Notes: generated from the sequence alone by a model not told the origin. A stretch of DNA of 64,000 nucleotides from Buchnera aphidicola (Mindarus japonicus) (GCF_039393905.1 NZ_CP135030.1:434001-498000); one strand, 5' to 3'; positions 22,337 to 32,750 are shown, counted from the stretch's first letter. Made by a program: numbers and translations.

Positions 22337-23155
22337 TTATATTTTTAATAAAACAGAATCAATATCTGGTAATACATCATTCCAAAGTAAAAAAGAATAA
22401 GCTGCTTGACTAACTAACATACCTTTTCCATCAGAAAAATGAATTACTCCCAATTCTTTACACCAATTTAAAAAAGGAGTAATTGTACTATTTTTTGTAT
22501 AAGACATATCATAACAATAAATATCTTTATGAATTAATAAAGAAGGTAAAATTAACTTTTCTCCTTTCATAAAAGATGAAGTGGCATTGATAATTAAATC
22601 AACTTTAACATGTAATAAATCTTTGAACGAAATAGCATTTATATTTCCTAAATAATTAAATTCATTTTCTAATTTTTTAGCTCGAATAAAAGTTCGATTG
22701 AAAATAAAAATTTTTCTATTCTTAGAAGAAATAAAAGGTAATACTCCTTTTGCAGCTCCTCCAGCCCCTATTAATAATATAACACTGTTATTTTTCAAAA
22801 AATTTAATCGATTCAAATCATATAATAATCCAATACCATCGGTATTATCACCTAAAATTTTTTTATTTTTTGTTTTTTTTAGTGTATTTACGGACTTAGC
22901 TAATTTAGCTCTATTGGTTAATAAATCTGATATATGATATGCTTGTTCTTTAAATGGCAAAGTAATATTTGCACCATCTCCAATAGTATTAAAAAAAAAA
23001 TTAACTTTACTAGTAAATTTATTAATTGGTGTTTTAACACTTGTATAAATACAAGGAATATTAGTTTGTTTTGAAAACAAAGAATGTATTTTGGGAGATA
23101 ATGTATGTTTAATAGGATTTCCAAAAATGGAAAAATGCTTAATTTTAGTTGACAT
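22337..23155 (-). CDS. aroE: Shikimate dehydrogenase
   Basis: AroE reduces 3-dehydroshikimate to shikimate with NADPH, a step towards chorismate and the aromatic amino acids that the symbiont supplies to its host. The catalytic Lys69 lies in LPFKE and Asp106 in GDNTDG; the NADP loop GAGGAAKG is intact, as is NRT. Length is 272, identical to E. coli. It lies directly upstream of the tRNA-Glu-23S-5S unit, a position known from Buchnera and derived from the rrnD neighbourhood of E. coli. Confidence 0.97.
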   Translation of the reverse strand: MSTKIKHFSIFGNPIKHTLSPKIHSLFSKQTNIPCIYTSVKTPINKFTSKVNFFFNTIGDGANITLPFKEQAYHISDLLTNRAKLAKSVNTLKKTKNKKILGDNTDGIGLLYDLNRLNFLKNNSVILLIGAGGAAKGVLPFISSKNRKIFIFNRTFIRAKKLENEFNYLGNINAISFKDLLHVKVDLIINATSSFMKGEKLILPSLLIHKDIYCYDMSYTKNSTITPFLNWCKELGVIHFSDGKGMLVSQAAYSFLLWNDVLPDIDSVLLKI

Positions 23156-23338
23156 ATTATAAATTTCTAAAAAATATATAAGTGTATGAATACTAACATT
23201 TATATAAAAAATATTAAAAAAATTTTTTATTATTTTTTTAAAAAAATATTTTATAAATTAAAAAAAATTGATATAAATAAATATTCATTTAAAAAATATC
23301 TATTTATTAAAAAAATATATAACTTTAAATATAGAAAA

Positions 23339-23773
23339 ATGAAAATATTACTTTATCCTGATAAAAGATTACGAAAAAGAGCAAAACCAGTTCAAAAAAT
23401 TAATGAAAAAATAAAAATAATCATAAATGATATGTTTAAAATCATGGAATGTAATGAAGGAATAGGATTAGCTGCTACACAAGTTGATATTCATTTACAA
23501 ATTATTGTTATAGGAAAAATAAATAATTTATGTAATCCATTTGCATTAATAAATCCAAAAATAATTAAGAAATCTGGTTCATCTGGTATTGAAGAAGGTT
23601 GCTTATCTATTCCTAAAAAAAAAATTTTTGTCCCAAGATATGAAAAAATAAAAATTAAAGGAATAAATGAAAAAGGAGAAAAAATAATTTTTACGGCTAA
23701 ATCTCTACTTTCTATCTGCATACAACACGAAATCGATCATTTAATAGGAAAACTAATAATTGATTACTTTTAA
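23339..23773 (+). CDS. def: Peptide deformylase, C-terminally shortened
   Basis: Def removes the formyl group from new N-termini, after Fmt (next gene) has formylated initiator tRNA. The three motifs are intact: GIGLAATQ (Gln48), EEGCLS (Cys88) and QHEIDH (His130, Glu131, His134). The product is 144 residues against 169 in E. coli: it stops right after the catalytic helix, losing the C-terminal tail that is dispensable in the E. coli enzyme. An open extension of 51 codons upstream (from 23186) is Lys/Ile/Tyr-rich and unlike any Def, so I start at the ATG at 23339. Confidence 0.93.
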   Translation: MKILLYPDKRLRKRAKPVQKINEKIKIIINDMFKIMECNEGIGLAATQVDIHLQIIVIGKINNLCNPFALINPKIIKKSGSSGIEEGCLSIPKKKIFVPRYEKIKIKGINEKGEKIIFTAKSLLSICIQHEIDHLIGKLIIDYF

Positions 23774-23804
23774 AAAATTTTCTAACTATAAAAATATTTT
23801 ATAT

Positions 23805-24761
23805 ATGTATAAAAAAAAAAATTTCTTGAATATAGTTTTTGCTGGAACTTCACAATTCTCAGCTATGCATTTACAAGCTTTACTAAATGCTAAATATAAT
23901 ATAGTTCTTGTTTTAACAAAACCTGATAATCTTTTAGGAAGAAGAAAAAAAATAATTTTTTCTTCAGTTAAAACAATAGCAATAAAAAACTCTATACCTA
24001 TTTTACAACCAAAATCTCTATATGAAAAAGACATACAAAAAATAATAAATTCTTTTTATGCCAATATGATGATAATAGTTGCATATGGTTGTATTATTCC
24101 TAAAAAAATAATAAACCTATTTAAAATAGGATGTATAAATGTACATACATCATTATTACCACGTTGGAGAGGAGCTTCTCCTATTCAATCTTCTATTTTA
24201 AAAGGTGAAAAAAAAACAGGAATTAGTATTATTTTAATTAATGAAAAATTAGATGAGGGAGATATTTTGATTTCTCAATCTTGTTGTATTTCAAGAAATG
24301 AAACTTCATTTTCTTTATCTAATAAACTTCAATTTATTAGTATAAAGTTATTAAAATTAATTTTAAAAAAAATAATTTTCAAAACATTTTCTAAAAAACC
24401 TCAAAATAATAAGTATGCAACATATTCAAAAAAAATTAATAAAAAAGATGCTTTATTAAATTGGAATCTTCCTGCTATAGAATTAGAAAGAAAAATTAGA
24501 GCTTTTAATCCATGGCCAATAGCATATTTTGAATTCAATAGTATTTTTATAAAAGTATGGGAAGCAGAAAAAATAAATATTAGCTGTTCTCTTCCAATTG
24601 GAACTATAGTAAAAATTGATTCTAAAGGACTTCAAATAAATACAAAAAAAGAAATATTAAGTTTAAAAAAAATTCAATTTCCCGGAAAAAAAATTATTAA
24701 TATTCAAGATTTAATAAACTCAAAAAAAAGTTTTTTTTCTGAAGGAAATAAAATTTTTTAA
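23805..24761 (+). CDS. fmt: Methionyl-tRNA formyltransferase
   Basis: Fmt formylates Met-tRNA for initiation using 10-formyl-THF made by FolD. The catalytic Asn112 and His114 lie in GCINVHTSLLPRWRG, and the conserved Asp in LDEGDIL. The C-terminal tRNA-binding domain includes IRAFNPWP. From the ATG at 23805 the protein has 318 residues against 315 in E. coli. A TTG at 23760 would overlap def and is less likely. It follows def by 31 bp, the standard def-fmt pair. rsmB and trkA, downstream in E. coli, are missing. Confidence 0.96.
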   Translation: MYKKKNFLNIVFAGTSQFSAMHLQALLNAKYNIVLVLTKPDNLLGRRKKIIFSSVKTIAIKNSIPILQPKSLYEKDIQKIINSFYANMMIIVAYGCIIPKKIINLFKIGCINVHTSLLPRWRGASPIQSSILKGEKKTGISIILINEKLDEGDILISQSCCISRNETSFSLSNKLQFISIKLLKLILKKIIFKTFSKKPQNNKYATYSKKINKKDALLNWNLPAIELERKIRAFNPWPIAYFEFNSIFIKVWEAEKINISCSLPIGTIVKIDSKGLQINTKKEILSLKKIQFPGKKIINIQDLINSKKSFFSEGNKIF

Positions 24762-24786
24762 TTTAATAAAATTATATTTTTTATAA

Positions 24787-24828
24787 AAACCCTACTAGTA
24801 CAATATATAAATAGGGTTTATTTATTTT
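24787..24828. terminator. Bidirectional terminator between fmt and rplQ
   Basis: AAACCCTA (24787-24794) pairs with TAGGGTTT (24812-24819), with T-rich runs on both sides (eight T at about 24825 on the plus side). The GGG/CCC core is conspicuous in A/T-rich DNA. It lies between converging fmt and the end of the alpha ribosomal operon. Confidence 0.75.
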
Positions 24829-24877
24829 TTTTATGAATTAATAATTATTTATAAAAATTAATGCAAAAAATTTATAT

Positions 24878-25276
24878 TTATTTTTTTATATTTAACTTTT
24901 TCTTATTTTCTTCATTTTTTAATCTATCAATTAATTCTACATAAGCCATTTTTGCATTATCTCCAGATCTAAAGCCACATTTTAGAATTCTAATGTATCC
25001 ACCTAATCTGGAACTAAAATGAGGTCCTATCTTACTAAATAATTTTGCTACTATTTCACTATTTCTAATTTTAGAAAAAGCTAAACGCCGATTTGATACA
25101 GAATCAACTTTAGCTAAAGTAATAATTGGTTCTGCTACTCTTCTTAATTCCTTAGCTTTAGATAAAGTTGTTCTAATAAATTCATATCGAAATAAAGAAC
25201 AAGCCATATTTTTAAGCATTAACTGAACATGACTTCTTTTTCGATTAAATTTACGACCAATTTTTCTATGTCTCAT
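24878..25276 (-). CDS. rplQ: 50S ribosomal protein L17
   Basis: L17 sits near the polypeptide exit side of the 50S subunit. The N-terminus [12 protein letters not shown] is the family signature, followed by [12 protein letters not shown] and the conserved GGYIRI and RSGDNA motifs. It has 132 residues against 127 in E. coli, the extra being a Lys/Asn-rich tail. It is the last gene of the alpha operon (rpsM-rpsK-rpsD-rpoA-rplQ), 40 bp after rpoA, and is followed by a bidirectional terminator shared with fmt. Confidence 0.98.
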   Translation of the reverse strand: MRHRKIGRKFNRKRSHVQLMLKNMACSLFRYEFIRTTLSKAKELRRVAEPIITLAKVDSVSNRRLAFSKIRNSEIVAKLFSKIGPHFSSRLGGYIRILKCGFRSGDNAKMAYVELIDRLKNEENKKKLNIKK

Positions 25277-25316
25277 ACCTTGTCCTTATAAAATAAAAAA
25301 AATATTTTATATAAAT

Positions 25317-26306
25317 TTACTCTTCTGTAATATTTTTTGGTGGCCAATTTTCTAATCGCATACCTAAAGAAAAATGTCTAGAAGCCAAAACATCTTTTAT
25401 TTCTGTTAATGATTTTTTACCTAAATTAGGAGTTTTTAATAATTCTACTTCAGTTTTTTGAACTAAATCTCCTATGTAATGAATTTTCTCTGCTTTAAGA
25501 CAATTAGCTGATCTTACTGTTAATTCTAAATCATCTACCGGTCTAAGTAAAACGGGATCGAAATCAGGTTTTTCTTCCTTTACTTCTGCTTCGTGAACAT
25601 TTTTTAAATCAATAAATGCTTCTAATTGTTCTGCTAAAATTGTAGATGCTTTCCTTATAGCTTCTTCAGGATCAATTGAGCCATTAGTTTCTAATTCAAT
25701 TACTAATTTGTCTAAATCTGTTCGTTGCTCTACACGAGCTGATTCTACATTATAAACTATTCTTCTAATAGGACTATAACACGCATCTAATAACAATTTT
25801 CCTAATAAACGATTTTCAGAATCTAATTTCATTCTAGATACTGCAGGTACATAGCCTCTACCTCGTTCAACTTTCATTTTCATTTTTATAAATGAGCTTT
25901 CATACGTTAAATTACAAATTTTTTGATTAGGTTGAACTATTTCTACATCTTCTCCATGTATAATATCACTAGCAGTAACTAAACCTATTCCTGAAGAATT
26001 TAAATGAATAATTGCTTCTTCTTTACCATGAATTTTAATAGAAATTTCTTTTAAATTTAATAAAATTTCAAGTATATCTTCTTGTATACCTTCTTTAGTA
26101 CTATATTCATGAAGTACACCATCAATTTCTACTTCCGTTATTGCACATCCAGGCATGGATGATAACAAAATTCTGCGAAGTGCATTTCCTAATGTATGTC
26201 CAAAACCTCTTTCTAAAGGTTCAAGAACAACTCTAGAACAGGTGGAACTAATTTGTTTAACTTCAACTAAACGTGGTTTTAAAAAGTTCGAAACTGTATT
26301 CTGCAT
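25317..26306 (-). CDS. rpoA: RNA polymerase alpha subunit
   Basis: Alpha dimerises to nucleate RNA polymerase assembly and its C-terminal domain binds UP elements and activators. Both domains are present: the N-terminal domain with [12 protein letters not shown], and the C-terminal domain with the DNA-contact residues in VRSANCLK and [14 protein letters not shown]. Length is 329, identical to E. coli. Conservation of the C-terminal domain is consistent with UP-element use at the rRNA promoter noted upstream of tRNA-Glu. It lies between rpsD and rplQ in the alpha operon. Confidence 0.99.
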   Translation of the reverse strand: MQNTVSNFLKPRLVEVKQISSTCSRVVLEPLERGFGHTLGNALRRILLSSMPGCAITEVEIDGVLHEYSTKEGIQEDILEILLNLKEISIKIHGKEEAIIHLNSSGIGLVTASDIIHGEDVEIVQPNQKICNLTYESSFIKMKMKVERGRGYVPAVSRMKLDSENRLLGKLLLDACYSPIRRIVYNVESARVEQRTDLDKLVIELETNGSIDPEEAIRKASTILAEQLEAFIDLKNVHEAEVKEEKPDFDPVLLRPVDDLELTVRSANCLKAEKIHYIGDLVQKTEVELLKTPNLGKKSLTEIKDVLASRHFSLGMRLENWPPKNITEE

Positions 26307-26331
26307 GATAATCCTCTATTTTATTAGAATA

Positions 26332-26952
26332 TTATTTAGAATATAGCTCAACAATTAAATGTTCATTGATCTCAGCTGATAAATCAGATCTGTCGGGAAT
26401 TCTTTTAAAAATTCCTGTCATTTTCTTAATATCAACTTCTAACCAACTAGCTTTTTCTCTTTGTTCATATAATTCTAGAGCTGCTTTAATTCGAGATTGC
26501 TTTTTACATTTTAATCTAACACTTACTATATCATTAATTTTAACCTGATAAGATGGAATATTTAAAACATTATCATTAACTGTTATTGATTTATGTGAAA
26601 TTAATTGACGTGCTTCAAATCTAGTAGCTGCAAATCCCATTCTATATACTACATTATCTAATCTATTTTCTAATAATTTTAATAAATTTTCTCCAGTATT
26701 TCCTTTTAATTTAGAAGCTATCGTGTAATACCTCTTAAATTGTCGCTCCAACATCCCATATAATCTTCTAACTTTTTGTTTTTCTCTTAACTGAATTCCA
26801 TAATCAGATAAACGTTGTTTTCTATTTCCATGTTGTCCTGGAAGTTGATCTATTTTACACTTAGATTCTATAGAGCGACACCCTGATTTCAAAAATAAAT
26901 CAGTTCCTTCTCTTCTACTTAATTTTAACTTAGGTCCTAAATACTTAGCCAC
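26332..26952 (-). CDS. rpsD: 30S ribosomal protein S4
   Basis: S4 is a primary 16S rRNA-binding protein that starts 30S assembly and, in E. coli, represses translation of the alpha operon. The N-terminal region [16 protein letters not shown], the [14 protein letters not shown] segment and the S4 RNA-binding domain ([22 protein letters not shown]) are intact. Length is 206, equal to E. coli. It is placed between rpsK and rpoA with short spacers. Whether the alpha-leader pseudoknot target persists upstream of rpsM could not be judged by eye. Confidence 0.99.
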   Translation of the reverse strand: MAKYLGPKLKLSRREGTDLFLKSGCRSIESKCKIDQLPGQHGNRKQRLSDYGIQLREKQKVRRLYGMLERQFKRYYTIASKLKGNTGENLLKLLENRLDNVVYRMGFAATRFEARQLISHKSITVNDNVLNIPSYQVKINDIVSVRLKCKKQSRIKAALELYEQREKASWLEVDIKKMTGIFKRIPDRSDLSAEINEHLIVELYSK

Positions 26953-26972
26953 TTTAATTTTTCTCCAAAAAA

Positions 26973-27362
26973 TTATACTCTTCTTTTTTTAGGTGGGCGA
27001 CAGCCATTGTGTGGAATAGGTGTAACATCGGTAATATTAGTAATTCTAAAACCAGCAGCATTTAGAGCACGAATAGTCGATTCTCTTCCTGGACCTGGTC
27101 CTTTTACCATTACCTCCAAATTTTTAATACCATAATCTTTTACTAATTCGGCACATTTTTCAGCTGCTACTTGAGCAGCAAAAGGAGTTGATTTTCTCGA
27201 TCCTCTAAATCCTGATCCTCCTGATGTTGCCCAACCTAATGTATTTCCTTGTCTATCAGTTATAGTAACTATAGTATTATTAAATGAAGCATGAATATGT
27301 GCTATACCATCTAAAATTTGTTTTTTTACACGTTTTCTAGTTCGAACTGGTATTTTAGTCAT
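26973..27362 (-). CDS. rpsK: 30S ribosomal protein S11
   Basis: S11 forms part of the 30S platform where the Shine-Dalgarno helix sits. The family core [29 protein letters not shown] and the C-terminal [10 protein letters not shown] are intact; length 129 matches E. coli. It lies 17 bp after rpsM and 20 bp before rpsD in the alpha operon. This is one of the least diverged proteins in the window. Confidence 0.99.
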   Translation of the reverse strand: MTKIPVRTRKRVKKQILDGIAHIHASFNNTIVTITDRQGNTLGWATSGGSGFRGSRKSTPFAAQVAAEKCAELVKDYGIKNLEVMVKGPGPGRESTIRALNAAGFRITNITDVTPIPHNGCRPPKKRRV

Positions 27363-27379
27363 ATTTTTTTTTCCTTGTT

Positions 27380-27736
27380 TTATTTTCGTATTGGTTTTCT
27401 AGGTCCTTTTCTTGTTCTCGCATTAGTTTTAGTTCTTTGCCCTCTGACTGGTAAACTTTTTCTATGACGAAAACCTCTGTAACAACCTAGATCCATTAAA
27501 CGTTTAATATTTAAAGTTACTTCTCTTCGTAAATCCCCTTCAACAACAAATTTAGATACAGATTCCCGTAATAATTCAATTTGTTTTTCAGATAAATTTT
27601 TAATTTTTAAATTTTCTGGTATTTTAGATTCAGTACAAATTTTAGATGCACGTGTTTTTCCTATTCCATAAATTTTACTTAAAGCAATAACCGTATGTTT
27701 ATTATCAGGAATATTAATACCTGCTATACGAGCCAT
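27380..27736 (-). CDS. rpsM: 30S ribosomal protein S13
   Basis: S13 is in the 30S head, contacts P-site tRNA with its basic tail and forms bridges to L5. [14 protein letters not shown], the helix-hairpin-helix YGIGKTRA and the tail [17 protein letters not shown] are present; 118 residues equal E. coli. It is the first gene of the alpha operon, separated by 123 bp from rpmJ. That spacer contains the spc terminator hairpin and presumably an alpha-operon promoter, which I could not place with confidence. Confidence 0.99.
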   Translation of the reverse strand: MARIAGINIPDNKHTVIALSKIYGIGKTRASKICTESKIPENLKIKNLSEKQIELLRESVSKFVVEGDLRREVTLNIKRLMDLGCYRGFRHRKSLPVRGQRTKTNARTRKGPRKPIRK

Positions 27737-27809
27737 TATTCTCTCCCTTAAATTATTTAATTTTATATTTTATATTTAATAAAAATATATTTTTAGTAAA
27801 AAAATTAAC

Positions 27810-27846
27810 GAAAAATAAAAAAATTATTTATTTTTATTAAATAATT
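27810..27846 (-). terminator. Terminator at the end of the spc operon
   Basis: On the minus strand AATTATTTA (complement of 27838-27846) pairs with TAAATAATT (complement of 27822-27830) around a seven-base loop, followed by runs of T. It lies 14 bp after the rpmJ stop, before the alpha operon. Confidence 0.6.
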
Positions 27847-27859
27847 CCTTAAACCTCAA

Positions 27860-27976
27860 TTATCCTTGTCGTTGTTTATGTTTTGGATCATCATTACAAA
27901 TTACTTTAATAACATTTTTTCGACGAACTATCTTACAGTTTCTACATAATTTTTGAACAGATGCTCTTACTTTCAT
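27860..27976 (-). CDS. rpmJ: 50S ribosomal protein L36
   Basis: This 38-residue zinc-ribbon protein of the 50S subunit is too short for most ORF lists but reads clearly: [15 protein letters not shown], then [14 protein letters not shown]. The zinc ligands Cys11, Cys14, Cys27 and His33 are all kept, so it is the zinc-binding (C+) form. It follows secY by 33 bp as last gene of the spc operon, as in E. coli. Confidence 0.97.
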   Translation of the reverse strand: MKVRASVQKLCRNCKIVRRKNVIKVICNDDPKHKQRQG

Positions 27977-28009
27977 AACTAAACTCCAAGTTACTTTTTA
28001 ATAAAAAAA

Positions 28010-29341
28010 TTATTTTTTAAAATAAAAATTAGCTTTTTTTAATGCTAAATCATATTGCGTAGACATAATAAAAGTTTGAATTTGAGAAATAAAATCCATA
28101 ATAACTAATACTACAATTAACAATGAAGTGCCTCCAAAATTAAAAGGAATTTTAGTTAAACTTCTCATAAATTCAGGAATCAAACAAATAAAAGTAATAT
28201 ACACAGAACCGATTAAAGTTAAACGAATAGTAATTTTATCTATATACTTTGCAGTTTGTTCACCTGGTCTAATTCCTGATATAAAAGCACCAGATTTCTT
28301 TAAATTATTTGCTGTTTCTCTTGAATTAAAAACAAGTCCTGTGTAAAAAAAACAGAAAAAAATAATAGCTATGGCATATAAAATTATATAAAGAAAGTGA
28401 TTAGGTTGTAGATAAAATATTATTTTTTTAAACCAAGTATATTTTAAATTATATAATCCAAACCAAGATACAATTGTCGTAGGAAACAGAACGATGCTCG
28501 ATGCAAATATTGCTGGTATTACTCCTGCCATATTAATTTTTAGTGGAAGATGAGTGCTCTGAGCAATATACATTCTACGTCCCTTTTGACGACGGGGATA
28601 ATGTACAATTATTTTTCTTTGACTTCTTTCTATAAAAACTACTATAAAAGTAATTAAAAAAGATAAAAAAATAATTAAAAATGCTAAAAATTCATGTAAA
28701 TAATCTTGTTTTATTTCTTTTAAAAATACAACTAAAGTTGCAGGAAAACTAGAAATAATTCCTGTAAAAATGATCAAAGAGATTCCATTTCCAATACCTT
28801 TATTTGTAATTAACTCTCCTAACCACATTAAAAATATAGTTCCTGTTACTAAGCTTAATATTGTTGTGATATAAAAAAAACAATTCAAATGAACAATTAA
28901 TTGTCGCATTTCAGGAATATTCGGAATAGTAACTGCTATGCTAACAGCTTGTGCTATAGCTATTAATAACGTCATATACCTAGTATATCGATTAATTTTT
29001 CTTCTTCCTATTTCACCATCTTTTTTTATTTCAGCTAATTTTGTATTAACTAAAGTTAATAACTGAATAATAATAGACGCTGAAATATAAGGCATTATTC
29101 CTAAAGAAAAAACAGAAGCTCGACTTAAGGAACCACCTGAAAATGTATTAAACATATCAATGATAGTACCTTTTTGTTCTATTAACATCCTTGATAAAAC
29201 AACAGTATTAATACCTGGAATTGAAATAAAAGAGCCAATTCTAAAAATAATTAAAGAAAAAACAACAAATAAAATTCTTTTTTTTAATTCCCAAATTCCA
29301 TTATTAATTTTGTTAGAACTTAATTCTATTTTTTTTGCCAT
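28010..29341 (-). CDS. secY: Protein translocase subunit SecY
   Basis: SecY is the channel of the Sec translocon in the inner membrane, with ten transmembrane segments recognisable as hydrophobic stretches across 443 residues (443 in E. coli). The plug region after helix 1 ([26 protein letters not shown] split around the plug), the cytoplasmic loop motif RRQKGRRMY and the C5 loop RPGEQT are conserved. With ffs retained in this window, cotranslational membrane insertion looks functional. It lies between rplO and rpmJ in the spc operon, with an 11-bp spacer from rplO. Confidence 0.98.
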   Translation of the reverse strand: MAKKIELSSNKINNGIWELKKRILFVVFSLIIFRIGSFISIPGINTVVLSRMLIEQKGTIIDMFNTFSGGSLSRASVFSLGIMPYISASIIIQLLTLVNTKLAEIKKDGEIGRRKINRYTRYMTLLIAIAQAVSIAVTIPNIPEMRQLIVHLNCFFYITTILSLVTGTIFLMWLGELITNKGIGNGISLIIFTGIISSFPATLVVFLKEIKQDYLHEFLAFLIIFLSFLITFIVVFIERSQRKIIVHYPRRQKGRRMYIAQSTHLPLKINMAGVIPAIFASSIVLFPTTIVSWFGLYNLKYTWFKKIIFYLQPNHFLYIILYAIAIIFFCFFYTGLVFNSRETANNLKKSGAFISGIRPGEQTAKYIDKITIRLTLIGSVYITFICLIPEFMRSLTKIPFNFGGTSLLIVVLVIMDFISQIQTFIMSTQYDLALKKANFYFKK

Positions 29342-29351
29342 TATTTACTAA

Positions 29352-29786
29352 CTATTCCTCTACTTGACCACCAGAAGATTTAATCATAGAAAGAGCACCC
29401 TTTGTAACTCGCAATCCTTTTATTTTTAAAGCACTATTTAATGTTCCTGAAGAAATAATTTTTACATATTTTATATTTTTTTTGATAATTTTTTGATTTT
29501 TTAATAAATTTAAATCAATAATATTATTAGATAAATATTCTATATCTGATAAACGTACTTCTTTCATTAATAATTTTTTTTGTGATGTAAAGCCAAATTT
29601 AGGCAGTCTTCTATATAATGGCATCTGTCCACCTTCAAATCCTCTTCGTATACTAGAACCTGATCTAGATTTTTGTCCTTTATGTCCTCTTCCTGCAGTT
29701 TTTCCAAATCCAGATCCAATTCCTCTTCCTAACCTTTTTTTATTTTTTCGGGACCCAAATTTAGGTGATAAAGTATTTAATCGCAT
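29352..29786 (-). CDS. rplO: 50S ribosomal protein L15
   Basis: L15 is a late-assembly 50S protein. The glycine-rich N-terminal extension [22 protein letters not shown] that threads into rRNA begins at about residue 20 and [20 protein letters not shown] follows; the C-terminal globular domain ends SGGQVEE. Length is 144, as in E. coli. It starts 3 bp after the rpmD stop codon, in the spc operon. Confidence 0.98.
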   Translation of the reverse strand: MRLNTLSPKFGSRKNKKRLGRGIGSGFGKTAGRGHKGQKSRSGSSIRRGFEGGQMPLYRRLPKFGFTSQKKLLMKEVRLSDIEYLSNNIIDLNLLKNQKIIKKNIKYVKIISSGTLNSALKIKGLRVTKGALSMIKSSGGQVEE

Positions 29787-29789
29787 TAA

Positions 29790-29969
29790 TTAAATCTCCT
29801 CTATACGCAATAAATAAGATATTTTTCTAATCATTCCTTGAATAGAAGAAGTATTTTCTCTAAAAACTACATCTCTGATATGTCTAAGTCCTAATCCTTT
29901 TAATGTAGCTCTATGAACGGGTAATCTACCTATACTACTTTTTATTTGAGTAATTTTTATTTTTTTCAT
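29790..29969 (-). CDS. rpmD: 50S ribosomal protein L30
   Basis: This 59-residue protein reads MKKIKITQIKSSIGR, then HRATLKGLGLRHI, ending RKISYLLRIEEI. The IGR and LKGLGLR motifs identify the bacterial L30 family, and the length equals E. coli. It is tightly packed between rpsE (5 bp) and rplO (3 bp) in the spc operon. Its stop codon lies just after the GAGGA ribosome site for rplO. Confidence 0.97.
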   Translation of the reverse strand: MKKIKITQIKSSIGRLPVHRATLKGLGLRHIRDVVFRENTSSIQGMIRKISYLLRIEEI

Positions 29970-29974
29970 ATTAT

Positions 29975-30475
29975 TTAAATAATATCTTTAACAGACTTAT
30001 TTCTTTTTTCTGCAATCATTAAAGGAGATTTCATATTTTTTAAAGCATTTATTGTTGCACGAACAACATTAATAGGGTTAGTTGATCCGTATGTTTTAGC
30101 TAATACATTATGTATTCCAGCTACTTCCAATACTGCTCTCATAGCACCTCCAGCTATAATTCCTGTTCCTTCTGATGCCGGTTTCATAAATATTATAGAT
30201 CCTGTATGTGTACCTTTTACAGAATACTGTAAAGTTTTTTTGTTAAGCACAACATTTATCATATTTCTTCTTGCTTTTTCCATTGCTTTCTGAATCGCTG
30301 AAGGTACCTCTCTTGCTTTTCCATATCCAAATCCAACTCTACCTTTTCCATTTCCTACCACAGTTAATGCCGTAAAAGAAAATATACGACCACCCTTTAC
30401 TGTTTTAGATACTCTATTTACCGAAATTAATTTTTCCTGTAAATCTTGATTTATTTGTCTTTCAATGTTTATCAT
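29975..30475 (-). CDS. rpsE: 30S ribosomal protein S5
   Basis: S5 lines the mRNA entry site and affects decoding fidelity. The double-stranded-RNA-binding-like N-terminal domain ([29 protein letters not shown]) and the C-terminal domain ([29 protein letters not shown]) are intact. Length is 166 against 167 in E. coli. It lies in the spc operon between rplR and rpmD. Confidence 0.99.
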   Translation of the reverse strand: MINIERQINQDLQEKLISVNRVSKTVKGGRIFSFTALTVVGNGKGRVGFGYGKAREVPSAIQKAMEKARRNMINVVLNKKTLQYSVKGTHTGSIIFMKPASEGTGIIAGGAMRAVLEVAGIHNVLAKTYGSTNPINVVRATINALKNMKSPLMIAEKRNKSVKDII

Positions 30476-30489
30476 TTTATTATTTTACC

Positions 30490-30858
30490 TTAAAACTGAA
30501 GTCCAAATTTTCGAGCTGATTCAGCCAGAGATTTTATTCGACCGTGATATTTGAAACCTGAACGATCAAACGATACTTTTTTAATTCCTTTATTCAATGC
30601 TCTTTCAGCAATCTTTTTTCCTATTAAATCAGCAGCTATTTTATTTCCAGTATTTCCTTTTAAATTAATAGAAACATTTTTTTCAAGAGTAGATGCTGCT
30701 GCTAAAGTAGTAGAATCAATTTTTGAAATTATTTGTGCATAAATATGACGAGAAGTACGGTGCACTACCAAACAAATCGCTCCTAATGATTTAAGCTTAG
30801 AACGAGTTTTAGCCGCACGGCGAATTCTTGCAATCTTTTTTCTTTTAAAACAAATCAT
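30490..30858 (-). CDS. rplR: 50S ribosomal protein L18
   Basis: L18 binds 5S rRNA and docks it on the 50S subunit together with L5. The basic N-terminal tail [16 protein letters not shown] and the core [19 protein letters not shown] and [11 protein letters not shown] match the family, ending ARKFGLQF. It has 122 residues against 117 in E. coli. In the spc operon between rplF and rpsE; only 1 bp separates it from rplF. Confidence 0.98.
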   Translation of the reverse strand: MICFKRKKIARIRRAAKTRSKLKSLGAICLVVHRTSRHIYAQIISKIDSTTLAAASTLEKNVSINLKGNTGNKIAADLIGKKIAERALNKGIKKVSFDRSGFKYHGRIKSLAESARKFGLQF

Positions 30859-30859
30859 T

Positions 30860-31405
30860 TTACTTTTTTTTAGCCTCTTTAATACGTACTACTTCGTCAA
30901 AATATCTTATTCCTTTTCCTTTATAAGGTTCAGGAGGGCGAAATGACCTTAAATTAGCTGCTACCTGCCCTATCAATTGCTTATTAGAACTTTTTAATAT
31001 AATTTCTGTTTGAGATGGAAGTGTAACCGTTATTCCATCAGGTAATACATATTCAATAGGATGAGAATATCCTAAAAACATTTTAATAACATTTGTATTA
31101 ACTATCGATGCTCGATAACCTACTCCTATTAATTGTAGTTTTTTTTCATATCCCTCTGTAACTCCTATAATCATTGAATAAATTAAGGATCTTGCCGTTC
31201 CAGCTTGAATCCATGCTTCTTTATTCGTATAATTTTCTTTTTTTATTTTAAATAATATCATATTATTTTCATAATTTACTGTAATAGAATTATGTATATT
31301 ATGACTTAAACTTCCATATTTTCCTTTAACTGAAAATTTTTTCTTTTTAAAAATAATTTCTACTCCCAAAGGAACTGAAATTGCACGTTTAGCTACTCGA
31401 GACAT
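30860..31405 (-). CDS. rplF: 50S ribosomal protein L6
   Basis: L6 lies near the factor-binding site and the sarcin-ricin loop. [12 protein letters not shown], the duplicated L6 fold and the C-terminal signature [13 protein letters not shown] are present. It has 181 residues against 177 in E. coli; the extra is a Lys-rich end. Spc operon, between rpsH and rplR. Confidence 0.98.
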   Translation of the reverse strand: MSRVAKRAISVPLGVEIIFKKKKFSVKGKYGSLSHNIHNSITVNYENNMILFKIKKENYTNKEAWIQAGTARSLIYSMIIGVTEGYEKKLQLIGVGYRASIVNTNVIKMFLGYSHPIEYVLPDGITVTLPSQTEIILKSSNKQLIGQVAANLRSFRPPEPYKGKGIRYFDEVVRIKEAKKK

Positions 31406-31438
31406 TTTACTTTTCTCCTACTATAGATTTGTAATCTA

Positions 31439-31831
31439 TTAAGTTACATAACAAATAACTTCACCACCCAATCCTTTAATTCGAGCTGTTTTATCTGTTA
31501 AAACACCCTTTGAAGTTGAAATAATCGCTATACCTAAACCGCCCATAACTTTAGGAAGATCGTGCTTTTTTTTATAAATCCGTAAACTTGGTTTACTAAC
31601 TCTTTTTATCTTCTCTATAACCGATTTTCCCTTAAAATATTTTAAAAAAATTTTCAAATTTGGTTTAATATTTGATTCAATAATATATTCTTTAATATAA
31701 CCTTCTTTTTTTAAAACAAGACTAATTGCTACTTTTAATTTAGAAGCTGGTATTTTTACAGATACCTTATTAGCCAATTGAGCATTTCTAATTCGAGTTA
31801 ACATATCTGATATGGGATCTTGCATACTCAT
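31439..31831 (-). CDS. rpsH: 30S ribosomal protein S8
   Basis: S8 organises the 16S central domain and in E. coli represses the spc operon by binding the rplE start region. The start at 31831 ([18 protein letters not shown]) gives 130 residues, equal to E. coli; the longer open frame from 31870 would overlap rpsN and lacks family support. The C-terminal signature [13 protein letters not shown] and GGEVICYV is intact. Confidence 0.98.
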   Translation of the reverse strand: MSMQDPISDMLTRIRNAQLANKVSVKIPASKLKVAISLVLKKEGYIKEYIIESNIKPNLKIFLKYFKGKSVIEKIKRVSKPSLRIYKKKHDLPKVMGGLGIAIISTSKGVLTDKTARIKGLGGEVICYVT

Positions 31832-31863
31832 AATTTTCTCCAAAAAATATAACTTTTTAAAAT

Positions 31864-32169
31864 TTACCAACTAGCTTTTTTAAGACCTGGAATTTCTCCA
31901 CGCATAGCCGCTTCTCTTAACTTAATACGACTTAATCCAAATTTTCTTAAAAAACCATGAGGCCGACCAGTTTGTCTGCACCGATTTCTTTGACGAGAAA
32001 TACTAGAATCTCTAGGTAATTTTTGTAATTCTAATACAGATTTCCAACGAATTTCAGAAGAAAGACTCATATTAACAATTTTTTTCTTTAATTCAGTTCT
32101 TTTTTTAAAAAATTTATTAGCTAACTTTACTCTTTTTTTTTCTCTTGCTTTCATAGATTGTTTAGCCAT
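31864..32169 (-). CDS. rpsN: 30S ribosomal protein S14
   Basis: S14 is in the 30S head. At 101 residues it is the long, zinc-free (C-minus) type, like E. coli: the CxxC pairs are absent and [20 protein letters not shown] is present in the core, ending [11 protein letters not shown]. Spc operon, 17 bp after rplE and 32 bp before the rpsH start. Confidence 0.98.
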   Translation of the reverse strand: MAKQSMKAREKKRVKLANKFFKKRTELKKKIVNMSLSSEIRWKSVLELQKLPRDSSISRQRNRCRQTGRPHGFLRKFGLSRIKLREAAMRGEIPGLKKASW

Positions 32170-32186
32170 TTATCTGCCTTATTTTT

Positions 32187-32726
32187 TTATTGTTTAAAGG
32201 GAAAATTAAAAGCGCTGAGTAGTAAAAATCCGTGTTTATCAGAACTTGCAGTTGTTGTTATAGTTATATCTAATCCTCGAACACGATCTATTTTATCATA
32301 ATTAATTTCTGGAAAAATAATTTGTTCACGAATTCCTATGCTATAATTTCCCTTACCATCAAATGATTTTTTTGAAAATCCACGAAAATCTCGTATCCGA
32401 GGTATGGCAATAGTAATTAACCTATCTAAAAAATCCCATTTTCTTTTTCCTCTTAAAGTAACTTTGCAGCCTATTGGATATCCTTTTCTAATTTTAAAAG
32501 TAGATATTGATTTCTTAGCTTTTGTAACTAATGGTTTTTGACCTGAAATAACTGTTAAATCTGAAATTGCAAAATCTAATAATTTTTTATCATTTACAGC
32601 AGATCCAACTCCCATATTTAAAGTTATTTTAACAATTTTTGGGACTTGCATAACAGAATGGAATTTTAATTCCCCCATCATTTTTTCTATTACTCTAGTT
32701 TTATAAAAATTATAAAGTTTTATCAT
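32187..32726 (-). CDS. rplE: 50S ribosomal protein L5
   Basis: L5 binds 5S rRNA and contacts P-site tRNA and S13. Family motifs [28 protein letters not shown] and the C-terminal [10 protein letters not shown] are visible. Length is 179, equal to E. coli. In E. coli this is where S8 binds the spc mRNA; the sequence here was not folded. Spc operon, between rplX and rpsN. Confidence 0.99.
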   Translation of the reverse strand: MIKLYNFYKTRVIEKMMGELKFHSVMQVPKIVKITLNMGVGSAVNDKKLLDFAISDLTVISGQKPLVTKAKKSISTFKIRKGYPIGCKVTLRGKRKWDFLDRLITIAIPRIRDFRGFSKKSFDGKGNYSIGIREQIIFPEINYDKIDRVRGLDITITTTASSDKHGFLLLSAFNFPFKQ

Positions 32727-32750
32727 ATTTTTACCCCTTAAACTTATATA

